This document shows, in pieces, positions 17,005 to 25,188 of a stretch of DNA of 64,000 nucleotides. The first letter of the stretch is position 1, and every line of letters starts with the position of its first letter. The notes under the pieces were generated by a model. The model saw only the letters and a program-made list of their open reading frames with translations, had not been told where the DNA came from and ran no database searches. This DNA is from Prevotella sp. ne3005 (GTDB lineage Bacteria; Bacteroidota; Bacteroidia; Bacteroidales; Bacteroidaceae). Made by a program: the position numbers and the translations under genes. The stretch is from the NCBI RefSeq assembly GCF_900110085.1, contig NZ_FOCK01000001.1:558001-622000 (forward strand), given 5' to 3'.

Positions 17005-17874
17005 ATGCAAAAAAGTAAATACCTGCTCGCCAATGAGCGTGATGCCTTGTGGGGACTGACAGTCAGCACTGTGGGCTATGAGGACATAGCCCGTGGGGAG
17101 CCCTATCCCACCAAGGGGCATGCCGACGGCTATTATTTCAATATTGAGAAGGGCCGTATCCTCAACGAATACCAACTACTCTATAACCCCGAGGGAGAGG
17201 GGGAATTTGAAAGCACCCACTGTCCGAAGACCCAGCTGAAGCCGGGTGACATGTTCCTGCTCTTTCCCGGGGAATGGCATACATATCATCCCAACCCACG
17301 TACCGGATGGAAGAGCAACTGGATCGGTTTCAAGGGCAAGAACATGGACGACCGTGTAAAGGCGGGATTCCTGTCACCAGAGAAGCCCATCTACCATGTA
17401 GGCTATTCGGCAGTCATTGAGACCCTTTACAAGCGGGCCTTCGAGGCAGCTATGGAAGAGGCGGCCTATGCCCAGCAGATGATGGCAGGGCTCGTGAACC
17501 ACCTGATTGGTATCATGTACTCCCTGGAGCGTAACATCGAACTGAACAAGAACCAACAACAGGTGGATATGGTGAGTAAAGCGCGACTGCGTATCCGTGA
17601 GTCACTGGAGTCGGACGTGACCATCCAGACGATTGCCGAGGAGCTGGGCGTGAGCTACAGTAACTTCCGTAAGCTGTTCAAGGAATACACGGGACTCTCG
17701 CCCGCCACCTACCAGCAAGAACTGAGACTCTTGCGTGCCAAGGAGCTGTTGACCACCACAGAACTCAGTATCAAGGAGATTGCCTATCGGCTGAACTTCG
17801 AGAGTCCGGACTACTTCTCGGCCAAGTTCAAGGCCAAGATGGGCTTCAAGCCCAGTGAGATCAAGATGAAATAA
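17005..17874 (+). CDS. AraC-family transcriptional regulator
   Basis: DNA-binding regulator of 289 aa. The N-terminal half is cupin-like (LLYNPEGEGEFES, then KPGDMFLLFPGEWHTYHP), the usual AraC effector-binding fold. The C-terminal half (about 190-287) has two helix-turn-helix motifs: VTIQTIAEELGVSYSNFRKLF and LSIKEIAYRLNFESPDYFSAKF. It begins 2 bases after the fourth kinase, so it is co-expressed with the kinase array. It has no receiver domain and cannot be a conventional response regulator. It could respond directly to a sugar through the cupin domain and control either this operon or the nearby sugar genes. That assignment is inference. Confidence 0.93.
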   Translation: MQKSKYLLANERDALWGLTVSTVGYEDIARGEPYPTKGHADGYYFNIEKGRILNEYQLLYNPEGEGEFESTHCPKTQLKPGDMFLLFPGEWHTYHPNPRTGWKSNWIGFKGKNMDDRVKAGFLSPEKPIYHVGYSAVIETLYKRAFEAAMEEAAYAQQMMAGLVNHLIGIMYSLERNIELNKNQQQVDMVSKARLRIRESLESDVTIQTIAEELGVSYSNFRKLFKEYTGLSPATYQQELRLLRAKELLTTTELSIKEIAYRLNFESPDYFSAKFKAKMGFKPSEIKMK

Positions 17875-17876
17875 AA

Positions 17877-17901
17877 CATCCCCGCCGATTTGGCGGGGAT
17901 G
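17877..17901. terminator. Bidirectional terminator between the AraC gene and nhaD
   Basis: A perfect 10-bp stem CATCCCCGCC / GGCGGGGATG with a 5-base loop lies between convergent genes. The minus-strand tail is TTTTATTT, so the better fit is as the nhaD terminator. Confidence 0.85.
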
Positions 17902-17907
17902 AATTAT

Positions 17908-19239
17908 TTAGAAGAACAATGATCTTTCTATCCAATAGGTCAGGATACCTGCGAGATAGCCTACAAAGGCCACCCACGTGATCTTCTTCATATACCAACC
18001 GAAGGTAATCTTCTCAAGGCCCATGACAACCACGCCGGCAGCAGAACCGATGATCAGCATCGAGCCACCAACACCGGCACAATAAGCCAACAACTGCCAG
18101 AAGATACCGTCTATAGCCATATCACCCGTAGCGGCCACGGGATACATACCCATACAACCGGCTACCAAAGGTACGTTGTCGACTATAGAAGAGAGGACGC
18201 CGATGATACCTGTGACAAGGAAATGGTTTCCCTCGAAGGTAGAATCGAGTACAGAACCCAGCATCGTGAGGACACCCACCTCCTGTAAGACGGCCACAGC
18301 CATCAGGATGCCCAGGAAGAACATGATGGTGGAGAGGTCTATCTTGGAGAGGAGATCAGAGACACGTTTGGCCATCGTATCGTCCTCGGCCGTGTTATGA
18401 TGGAAAATCTCGGTCACAGTCCATAGCACGCCCAGAACGAGCAGGATGCCCATGAACGGTGGCAGATGCGTCAGGGTCTTGAAGACGGGAACAAAGCAGA
18501 GACCTCCCACACCCAGCCAGAAGATGATATCGCGCTGGGCCTTGGTGAATTGGGTCACATCGGCCTTGGGCAGGTTCTGTGACTTGTCGAACTTACCCTG
18601 CAGCTGATACTGGAGGATAAAGGCAGGTACCAGCATAGAGATCAGTGAGGGCACGAAGATCTCGGTGAGTACACCCTGTGTGGTGATGACACCCTTGATC
18701 CACAGCATGATGGTGGTAACATCGCCAATCGGAGAGAAAGCACCACCGGAGTTGGCAGAGATAACCACCAGGGCGGCATAGATGAGCCGGTCGCCACGTG
18801 ACTGAACCAGTTTACGAAGCACCATGATCATGACAATCGAAGTGGTCAGGTTGTCAAGGATAGCCGACAGGAAGAAGGTCATAAAGGCCATGCGCCACAT
18901 GAGCTTACGCTTAGAGCGGGTTTTCATGGCATCGCGGACGAAGTTGAAGCCACCGTTGGAGTCGACAATCTCCACAATGGTCATGGCACCCATCAGGAAA
19001 AAGAGGGTACCTGCGGCATCTCCGAGGTGATGCTCGATGACCTCAGAGATGTGGTGAATCACCTCACCACCAGGAATAGCGGGGTAATAAGATGCCGGCG
19101 CCATCATCAGCAGTGTCCAGCAGCACACACACATCAGCAGGGCAATGGCTGCCTTGTTGATCTTTGTCAGGCTCTCCAGGGCGATACACAGGTAGCCGAT
19201 ACAGAAAACCGTGACAATCAGAATCGTTAATGTTGACAT
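17908..19239 (-). CDS. nhaD: NhaD-type sodium:proton antiporter
   Basis: Polytopic inner-membrane antiporter (443 aa from my start) of the NhaD branch of the ion transporter superfamily. It exchanges Na+ or Li+ for H+ and supports pH and salt homeostasis. Typical stretches are ILDNLTTSIVMIMVLRKL, SANSGGAFSPIGDVTTIMLW, SSIVDNVPLVAG and AGVGGSMLIIGSAAGVV, with about 11-12 hydrophobic segments. I choose the ATG at 19239 (MSTLTILIVTVFC). The longer in-frame start lies beyond the promoter box at 19283-19276, so it would not be transcribed. The gene stands alone, convergent to the kinase operon and divergent from the sugar operon. Confidence 0.94.
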   Translation of the reverse strand: MSTLTILIVTVFCIGYLCIALESLTKINKAAIALLMCVCCWTLLMMAPASYYPAIPGGEVIHHISEVIEHHLGDAAGTLFFLMGAMTIVEIVDSNGGFNFVRDAMKTRSKRKLMWRMAFMTFFLSAILDNLTTSIVMIMVLRKLVQSRGDRLIYAALVVISANSGGAFSPIGDVTTIMLWIKGVITTQGVLTEIFVPSLISMLVPAFILQYQLQGKFDKSQNLPKADVTQFTKAQRDIIFWLGVGGLCFVPVFKTLTHLPPFMGILLVLGVLWTVTEIFHHNTAEDDTMAKRVSDLLSKIDLSTIMFFLGILMAVAVLQEVGVLTMLGSVLDSTFEGNHFLVTGIIGVLSSIVDNVPLVAGCMGMYPVAATGDMAIDGIFWQLLAYCAGVGGSMLIIGSAAGVVVMGLEKITFGWYMKKITWVAFVGYLAGILTYWIERSLFF

Positions 19240-19275
19240 TTGACTAGTATAATTATAATTGTTCGTATCTGGGTG

Positions 19276-19387
19276 CAAAGGTACGGCAATTCGAGGGAAA
19301 TGCAAAATAAATATGGGTTTAAAATCAAATTTTCAAGACTAAAAATCAAATAATAATGGTATATCTATCAAAAACGACGTACCTTTG
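19276..19387. promoter_or_regulatory. Divergent promoters for nhaD and the rhaB operon
   Basis: TACCTTTG followed by CACCC lies on the minus strand at 19283-19276 (nhaD), which also rules out the longer nhaD start. TACCTTTG lies at 19380-19387 on the plus strand, 32 bases before the rhaB-like gene. Confidence 0.75.
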
Positions 19388-19419
19388 CCAGCGAATCTGC
19401 TAATCAAACGAAAATTAAG

Positions 19420-20922
19420 ATGGATAAAAAGACCTATTTCTTCGCCGTGGATCTGGGAGCCACCAGTGGACGAACCATCATCGGACGTATCGAGGACGGG
19501 ACGTTCAGTCTGGAGGAGGTGACCCGTTTCCCCAACAACCTCATTGAACAGGGTGGCCATTTCTACTGGGATATCCATGCCCTCTACTTTGAGATGATCC
19601 GCGGACTGAAAGAGGTGGCGAAACGCGGACTGGAGATTACCAGTATCGGTATCGACACATGGGGTGTGGACTTCGTGTTCATCGGGGAAGACAACGCCAT
19701 CTTAAGAAACCCGCGCGCCTATCGCGATCCTATTACTTTTAAGGCGATGGACGACTATCTGGAGCATGTCATCTCGCGCAGGGAGGTCTATGACATCACT
19801 GGTATCCAGCTGATGAACTTCAACAGCATCTTCCAGCTCTATGCCATGCGACAGGAAGACAATGCCGCCCTGAAGCATGCCAAGAAGATACTCTTCGTGC
19901 CAGATGCCCTGAGTTGGATGCTGACAGGTCAGGAGGTATGTGAATATACCATCGCCTCCACCTCGCAGTTGCTCGATCCTCGCAGTAAGGAGTTGGACGA
20001 GCGACTGTTGGAATCCTTAGGACTGAAACGAGAGGTATTCGGAAAGATGGTGATGCCCGGGGCAGTGATTGGCACGCTGACAGAAGAGGTGCAGAAGATG
20101 ACTGGCCTGGGGGCTATTCCCGTGATTGCCGTGGCCGGTCATGACACAGGCTCTGCCGTGGCTGCGGTCCCTGCCAAAGACGCACACTTCGCCTACCTCA
20201 GCAGTGGTACCTGGAGTCTGATGGGTATCGAGACCAAGGATGCCATCATCAACGACCTGAGTTACCAGCGTAACTTCACCAATGAAGGCGGTATTGAAGG
20301 AACGACCCGTTTCCTGAAAAATATCTGTGGCATGTGGCTCTATGAGCGTTGTCGGAAAGAGTGGGCCACCAGTCCTGTAGTAGCAGACCAGGAAGCTGCA
20401 GGCATGTCACACCCAGAGTTGCAGGGCTCGGCCATGCAGGTGGAGGCATTCCGCAGTTTGATTAATCCCGACGACCCGATGTTTGCCAACCCAGCCTCGA
20501 TGTTGGAAGCTATCCGCCAATACTGTCGTCAGACAGATCAGGTCATCCCAGAAACCCCGGCAGAGATCTGTCGCTGTATCTTCGATTCACTGGCCCTGCG
20601 CTATAAGCAGGTGTTCCAATGGCTGCAGGAGTTTACGGATATCCCCTTGTCAACGCTCCACATCATCGGTGGTGGCAGCCTCAACAAATACCTGAATCAG
20701 TTTACGGCCAATGCCACTGGCGTGACAGTGCTGGCTGGTCCTCAGGAGGGCACGGCCATCGGCAACATCCTATTGCAAGCCAAGGCAGCAGGTCTGGTGA
20801 AGGACATCTGGGAGATGCGCCAGATCATTGCCAACAGCCTCGACCTCGTCAGGTATGAGCCTCAGGACCAGGCTGTCTGGGATGCAGCGTATGAGAACTA
20901 TCTGAAGATAACAAACAAATAA
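19420..20922 (+). CDS. rhaB: Rhamnulokinase-like FGGY sugar kinase
   Basis: Cytoplasmic FGGY-family kinase (500 aa) that most likely phosphorylates L-rhamnulose, or a related ketose such as L-fuculose, at C1. The N-terminal ATPase fold starts AVDLGATSGRTIIGRIEDG, and DTWGVDFVF matches the sugar-site region. In the second half, AVAGHDTGSAVAAVP, YLSSGTWSLMG, TNEGGIEGTTRFLKNICGMWL and IIGGGSLNKYLNQFTAN fit the RhaB/FucK group. It is the first gene of a three-gene operon with an isomerase and a permease. A RhaD aldolase gene lies nearby on the opposite strand, which favours rhamnose, although a fucose-like substrate is not excluded. Confidence 0.9.
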   Translation: MDKKTYFFAVDLGATSGRTIIGRIEDGTFSLEEVTRFPNNLIEQGGHFYWDIHALYFEMIRGLKEVAKRGLEITSIGIDTWGVDFVFIGEDNAILRNPRAYRDPITFKAMDDYLEHVISRREVYDITGIQLMNFNSIFQLYAMRQEDNAALKHAKKILFVPDALSWMLTGQEVCEYTIASTSQLLDPRSKELDERLLESLGLKREVFGKMVMPGAVIGTLTEEVQKMTGLGAIPVIAVAGHDTGSAVAAVPAKDAHFAYLSSGTWSLMGIETKDAIINDLSYQRNFTNEGGIEGTTRFLKNICGMWLYERCRKEWATSPVVADQEAAGMSHPELQGSAMQVEAFRSLINPDDPMFANPASMLEAIRQYCRQTDQVIPETPAEICRCIFDSLALRYKQVFQWLQEFTDIPLSTLHIIGGGSLNKYLNQFTANATGVTVLAGPQEGTAIGNILLQAKAAGLVKDIWEMRQIIANSLDLVRYEPQDQAVWDAAYENYLKITNK

Positions 20923-20950
20923 AACTAATATAATAAAAAAAATCACAATT

Positions 20951-22381
20951 ATGAGTAAACCATTAGTAGAAACCAAAGCCAGAATAGGTGTGTTCTCCAT
21001 TGCCTTGCAGGCATACCTACCTCAATTTCCCCAACTCGTACCAGAGTTCGAGGCCCAGTATGAAGCGTTTAAGAAGACACTGCCAGATACAGTAGAGATC
21101 GTTGACGGTGGTATGGTGACCACGAAAGAGCAGTCGATGGCTGCAGGGGATAAGTTCCGTGCTGCCGATGTCGACCTCGTCATCCTGCAGTTGCTCACGT
21201 ACTGCACCTCTTATAATATGTTGCCTGCCGTGCGTGACCTCGATGTGCCTGTGATTCTCGTCAACGTGCAGAAGAAGAAAGCCCCCGACTATGAGAAGAC
21301 CGACATCCCCACATGGCTTGGTGAGCTCTATGCCTGTGGTGCTGTGGGTGAGATGGTGGCCGATCTGGAACGTGCCGGTAAGCGCCACGCGGTGATTACA
21401 GGTGTTGTAGAGGGTGGCGATCCCCAGGTACAGGCTGAGATAGAGGACTGGTGCAGGGCTGCCCAGGTGCGTCGCAGGTTCCGCGATACCAACATAGCCC
21501 AGATAGGTCGCCCCTACCCCGGCATGATGGACCTCTATATCGACGAGACTAACCTCTACCACCGGATGTATGTCTACACGAAGCAGTTTGACTGGGAACA
21601 GATGTGGGCCATCGCCGATCATATCACTGACGAAGCTGCCATCCGTGCCAAGGCACAGGATATCCTCGACACCTTCGAGATTGAGGGTGGCGGCAGCATC
21701 GAGAAAGTCTGGGACATGGCGAAATATGTCGTGGCTTTCGAACAGTGGGTGAAGGATGAGCAGCTCGGCATGATTGCCTCGCACTATGCCGGTTTTGCGC
21801 AGGGTGTGGCCGGTAAGCTCGACTCCATGCTGATTCCCGCATTCTCGATGCTCATCAAGCAGCACACTGCCTGTGCTGTGGAGGGAGACATGAAGGTGGC
21901 CATGGCCATGTCGATCCTGAAGACCATCTCCGGCACAGGTACACTGAGTGAGATGTACAGCATCGACTTCGACAAGGATATCTGCATCATCGGTCATAGT
22001 GGCTCGGGCGACTTCGACATCTCCCAGGCCAAGAAACCCACGATGAAGATCGTGCCCGTGTTCCATGGAAAGACAGGAGGCGGCTATCTGACGCAGTTCT
22101 ATCCTCCCACAGGTCCTGTGACCTATCTCGGTATCACGCAGGACAAGAACGGTGTGTTTAAGTTTGTCGTGGCAGAGGGTGTGAATGAGGACGGCCCGAT
22201 CTTCACCTTTGGTGACACCAACATGCGTACCCGTTTCTCTATAGGAGCCCGTGAGTTCTGTAACCGTTGGAGCGAGGCAGGTCCTACGCATCACATGGCT
22301 GCTGCCGTGGGTCATCATATCGACACCATCCTCAAGGTGGCCAAGATCTTCAATATCCAGGTAGACATCGTGTGCAGATAA
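20951..22381 (+). CDS. L-arabinose/L-fucose isomerase-family sugar isomerase
   Basis: Cytoplasmic aldose-ketose isomerase of the arabinose/fucose isomerase fold (476 aa), not of the TIM-barrel RhaA fold. The N-terminal domain contains KFRAADVDLVILQLLTYCTS and AVRDLDVPVILVNVQ. The C-terminal region has HTACAVEGDMKVAMAMSILK and THHMAAAVGHHIDTILKVAK, which supply the expected metal-binding Glu and His residues. It lies 28 bases after the kinase and 4 bases before the permease. Context suggests that it makes L-rhamnulose or a similar ketose for the kinase, as a non-orthologous replacement of RhaA. That substrate is inferred, and L-fucose or L-arabinose remains possible. Confidence 0.87.
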   Translation: MSKPLVETKARIGVFSIALQAYLPQFPQLVPEFEAQYEAFKKTLPDTVEIVDGGMVTTKEQSMAAGDKFRAADVDLVILQLLTYCTSYNMLPAVRDLDVPVILVNVQKKKAPDYEKTDIPTWLGELYACGAVGEMVADLERAGKRHAVITGVVEGGDPQVQAEIEDWCRAAQVRRRFRDTNIAQIGRPYPGMMDLYIDETNLYHRMYVYTKQFDWEQMWAIADHITDEAAIRAKAQDILDTFEIEGGGSIEKVWDMAKYVVAFEQWVKDEQLGMIASHYAGFAQGVAGKLDSMLIPAFSMLIKQHTACAVEGDMKVAMAMSILKTISGTGTLSEMYSIDFDKDICIIGHSGSGDFDISQAKKPTMKIVPVFHGKTGGGYLTQFYPPTGPVTYLGITQDKNGVFKFVVAEGVNEDGPIFTFGDTNMRTRFSIGAREFCNRWSEAGPTHHMAAAVGHHIDTILKVAKIFNIQVDIVCR

Positions 22382-22385
22382 GGCT

Positions 22386-23717
22386 ATGGCAAAGTCAAGT
22401 TCCCTGAAGAGTACCCTTGCGGTCTCGCTCAACAACTATCTCGATGCAGGTGCCATCGTGGCAGGTGCCAGTGGTGTGACGCTCTGGCAGAACTACCTCG
22501 GTCTGTCGGAGATGCATCTCGGCTGGCTCAACGCCTTGAGTGCCAATGCTCTCGGTGCAGCCATCGGTGCCATCATTGGTGGATTCCTGGCCGACAAGTT
22601 CGGACGCAAGTTCATCTTCACCTACAATCTGCTGGTCTATATGACGGGCGTTCTCATTGTGATGTTAGCCATGAACTTCCCCATGCTCCTGGCCGGTTTT
22701 CTTATCACAGGCATCTCCGTGGGTATCGGTGTGCCAGCCTCATGGACCTATATCTCTGAGAGTTCCGAGGTCAACAACCGCGGCAGGAATATCTGTATCT
22801 CACAGATGTCATGGGGTGTGGGCCCGATGGTCATCCTTTTCTTCGGCATGCTCCTGGCTCCCGGCGGTTTCCTCTATGCCCCGGTAGAATCGCTGGCACA
22901 AGCTGTTGTTGGAGCAGATGCGCCACAGGCGTCCATCCAGGTGTTCTCTTCGCGCGTTGTATTCCTCACCCTCTTTATCGTGGCCTTTATCGCATGGAAC
23001 CTTCAGCGCCAGTTGGAAGAGAGCGCCGAGTTTACAGCCAATAAAGCCAAGGACAAGAGCGGTATCGTCGAGAATATCAAATTGCTGTTCACCAACCGCA
23101 TTGCCGTCAAGACCGTTGCCTTCCTTGCCACCATCTACCTCACGTGGAATCTCGTGGCCAGTGTGATGGGATTCTTCATGCCCCACATCTATGAGACAGC
23201 TGGCGGACTGAGCAATGAGGATGCCAATATGCTAAGCTGTATCAGTTGGGTATTCGTGGTCGTCACCACCTTCATCATCTCGTTCTTTGTTGACAAGGTA
23301 GCCCATCGCTTCTTCTATATCTTTGGTCTGGCAGCAGCACTGACGGCCTGGATCCTGATTATTGGCGGAGGAGTATCAACGATAGGCGGCATCTGGCTAT
23401 TCACCATTCTATGGGGTATCAACAACGGCAGTTCGGTACAGGTGTTCTATGCCCTCTGGGGATCAGAACTGTTCCCTGCCAAGTTCCGTGCCGGTGCCCA
23501 AGGACTGTTGTTCTTCATCGTGCGTGGTCTCTCGGCAGTGTGGGGACTCGTCTTCACCTTCATCTACGGTGACAATGGCGAGGGCTTTACCCTGGCAGCT
23601 TATTGCATGGTAGTCCTGCTGCTCATCGCCCTTATCGTGGGTCTGCTGGGAATGCCCAATACCCGTGGCAAGACACTCCACCAGATCACGAAGGAGCGTT
23701 ACGGCGACGATTATTAA
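22386..23717 (+). CDS. MFS sugar permease
   Basis: Inner-membrane major facilitator (443 aa, about 12 hydrophobic segments) related to the sugar-porter group. The loop between helices 2 and 3 carries GGFLADKFGRKFIF, matching the MFS signature. The repeat in the second half (SFFVDKVAHRFFYIFG) and GSELFPAKFRAGAQGLLFF, which resembles the PESPR/PETKG-side motifs of sugar porters, are also visible. It begins 4 bases after the isomerase and closes the operon, so it most likely imports the deoxy-sugar used by the two upstream enzymes. A strong hairpin terminator follows it. Confidence 0.88.
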   Translation: MAKSSSLKSTLAVSLNNYLDAGAIVAGASGVTLWQNYLGLSEMHLGWLNALSANALGAAIGAIIGGFLADKFGRKFIFTYNLLVYMTGVLIVMLAMNFPMLLAGFLITGISVGIGVPASWTYISESSEVNNRGRNICISQMSWGVGPMVILFFGMLLAPGGFLYAPVESLAQAVVGADAPQASIQVFSSRVVFLTLFIVAFIAWNLQRQLEESAEFTANKAKDKSGIVENIKLLFTNRIAVKTVAFLATIYLTWNLVASVMGFFMPHIYETAGGLSNEDANMLSCISWVFVVVTTFIISFFVDKVAHRFFYIFGLAAALTAWILIIGGGVSTIGGIWLFTILWGINNGSSVQVFYALWGSELFPAKFRAGAQGLLFFIVRGLSAVWGLVFTFIYGDNGEGFTLAAYCMVVLLLIALIVGLLGMPNTRGKTLHQITKERYGDDY

Positions 23718-23738
23718 GTTTTTTAATATAGAATTGAC

Positions 23739-23776
23739 AAAAAATCCCGGAATCATTTGGTGGTTTCGGGATTTTT
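23739..23776 (+). terminator. Terminator of the rhaB operon
   Basis: The stem AAAAATCCCG / CGGGATTTTT, extended by AA/TT inside, is followed by C and T3. It lies directly before the next promoter. Confidence 0.8.
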
Positions 23777-23779
23777 CTT

Positions 23780-23787
23780 TACCTTTG
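23780..23787 (+). promoter_or_regulatory. Promoter of the exported lipoprotein gene
   Basis: The -7 box TACCTTTG (then CACC) lies just behind the operon terminator. It excludes the in-frame start at 23757 for the downstream gene. Confidence 0.7.
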
Positions 23788-23816
23788 CACCAGTTAAAAT
23801 TAATTCTATTTTCATT

Positions 23817-25106
23817 ATGGAAGACATGAGAAAGTATTTTTTGCATTATGTGGCCGCTTTTTGCGGAATGGTAACCCTGAGTTCTTGTGCTCAGGAAGTG
23901 ATTAACGAAGACATGTCAGCATCTGACAGTAGGATGACCGTCATGACACGTGGTGAGGGGGATCCTGTCACGAGTCCTGTACGTCTCTATGTGTTTGACA
24001 GTGACGACGGGTGTGTGACCATGGAGACATTGGATGCCGGGAGCAGTTCTTTTACGAAGAACCTGCCTGCCGGCACTTACGATGTCTATGCCTTAGCCAG
24101 TGACGAGAGCCGTTATGCGCTGCCCTCAAAGGACGAGGCGACAAAGACGACACCCATCGCTCTCAAGTCGGGCGAGCAGTATGGCGACCTGATGATTGGA
24201 CATTCGTCTGTAACACTAAGCGATGGTAACACTAATGAGATCACCTTGAACCTGAGTCGAAAGGTGATGCTCCTCAGAAGCGTCATCATCAAGGATGTGC
24301 CTGAAGGTACAACAGACGTCAGCGTAATGGTCAGTCCTATCCAGGAGTCGATACTGCTAAACGGCTCTTACCAAGGCGATGACGGGTCCTTCTCTGTAGC
24401 CCTGACCAAGCAGAGCGACGGTACCACCTGGAAGATGACAACGGAGGATGTATTTCTGCTGCCTTCTGTTGGCAAGCCCACGATTACGATCACTATCGGA
24501 ACGACATCCTTCTCTTATAGCTGTCCGAACGAACTGGAGGCTAATCACAAGATCACCATCGAGGGTACCTACAAGGAGCCGACAACCCAGCCTGCAGAGT
24601 TGACACTGACAGGAACCATCAATGGTGTTGCCTGGGGAGAGGACAGTCATGTATCCTTCGACTTCGGGCCAGATGATTCCAGCACAACCACACCCCCAGA
24701 AATCCCCGCCCAAGGATCAACATATCTTGGCTGCTATGTGCTGAGTGTCAGTGGGAATGATGTAACCTTACTGTCACCAAGCCAAAAACAACATGTTATT
24801 GAAGATAAAGAGGAACAAGCGATTATTTCATCTAAGATAAATGCCAAACTTCAAACATGGGAAACAACTATCTCATCAAACTGGCGGCTAATGACCAAAG
24901 AGGAAGCTGGTCTTATTCGGTCTAACTACACTTCGATAAACACCTTGAGTGAAACGGAGAGAGGCGAAACTATAAGCCCGTCATTCTCTTATTTCTGCAC
25001 AGACGGAAATAGTATTTTTGAATTTCTACCAAATACAACAAATTTCATAGTTGGAGGTAGATATGCCACTTACCTCCGCCCTGTAACAACTATCACTATT
25101 CAATAA
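23817..25106 (+). CDS. FimB/Mfa2-like exported lipoprotein
   Basis: Lipoprotein of 429 aa. The true start is the ATG at 23817 or 23826 (MRKYFLHYVAAFCGMVTLSS, with Cys next as the lipobox cysteine). The rest is beta-rich, with VRLYVFDSDDGCV, KNLPAGTYDVYALASD and NEITLNLSRKVMLLRSVIIKDVP. These resemble the N-terminal domain of Bacteroidales fimbrillin-associated FimB/Mfa2-type proteins. The C-terminal 130 residues (after about residue 300, following a Ser/Thr/Pro linker) are a separate domain I do not recognise. No fimbrial operon surrounds it. The gene has its own promoter and is convergent with rhaD. Surface or adhesin function is inference. Confidence 0.72.
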   Translation: MEDMRKYFLHYVAAFCGMVTLSSCAQEVINEDMSASDSRMTVMTRGEGDPVTSPVRLYVFDSDDGCVTMETLDAGSSSFTKNLPAGTYDVYALASDESRYALPSKDEATKTTPIALKSGEQYGDLMIGHSSVTLSDGNTNEITLNLSRKVMLLRSVIIKDVPEGTTDVSVMVSPIQESILLNGSYQGDDGSFSVALTKQSDGTTWKMTTEDVFLLPSVGKPTITITIGTTSFSYSCPNELEANHKITIEGTYKEPTTQPAELTLTGTINGVAWGEDSHVSFDFGPDDSSTTTPPEIPAQGSTYLGCYVLSVSGNDVTLLSPSQKQHVIEDKEEQAIISSKINAKLQTWETTISSNWRLMTKEEAGLIRSNYTSINTLSETERGETISPSFSYFCTDGNSIFEFLPNTTNFIVGGRYATYLRPVTTITIQ

Positions 25107-25113
25107 CAACGAA

Positions 25114-25141
25114 ATCCCCGATGCTTCACAGCGTCGGGGAT
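25114..25141. terminator. Hairpin between the convergent lipoprotein gene and rhaD
   Basis: The stem ATCCCCGATGC / GCGTCGGGGAT (one G-T pair) has a 6-base loop. The tails are weak on both strands, so it is a probable shared terminator. Confidence 0.7.
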
Positions 25142-25188
25142 TCAATTAAAACCAAAATATATGTTGTCTGTAGTTTGTTTTTCCTTTT

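Noticed and set aside
21017..22435. 472-codon minus-strand ORF opposite the isomerase
   Set aside because: Antisense shadow of a gene with recognisable isomerase motifs. No promoter.
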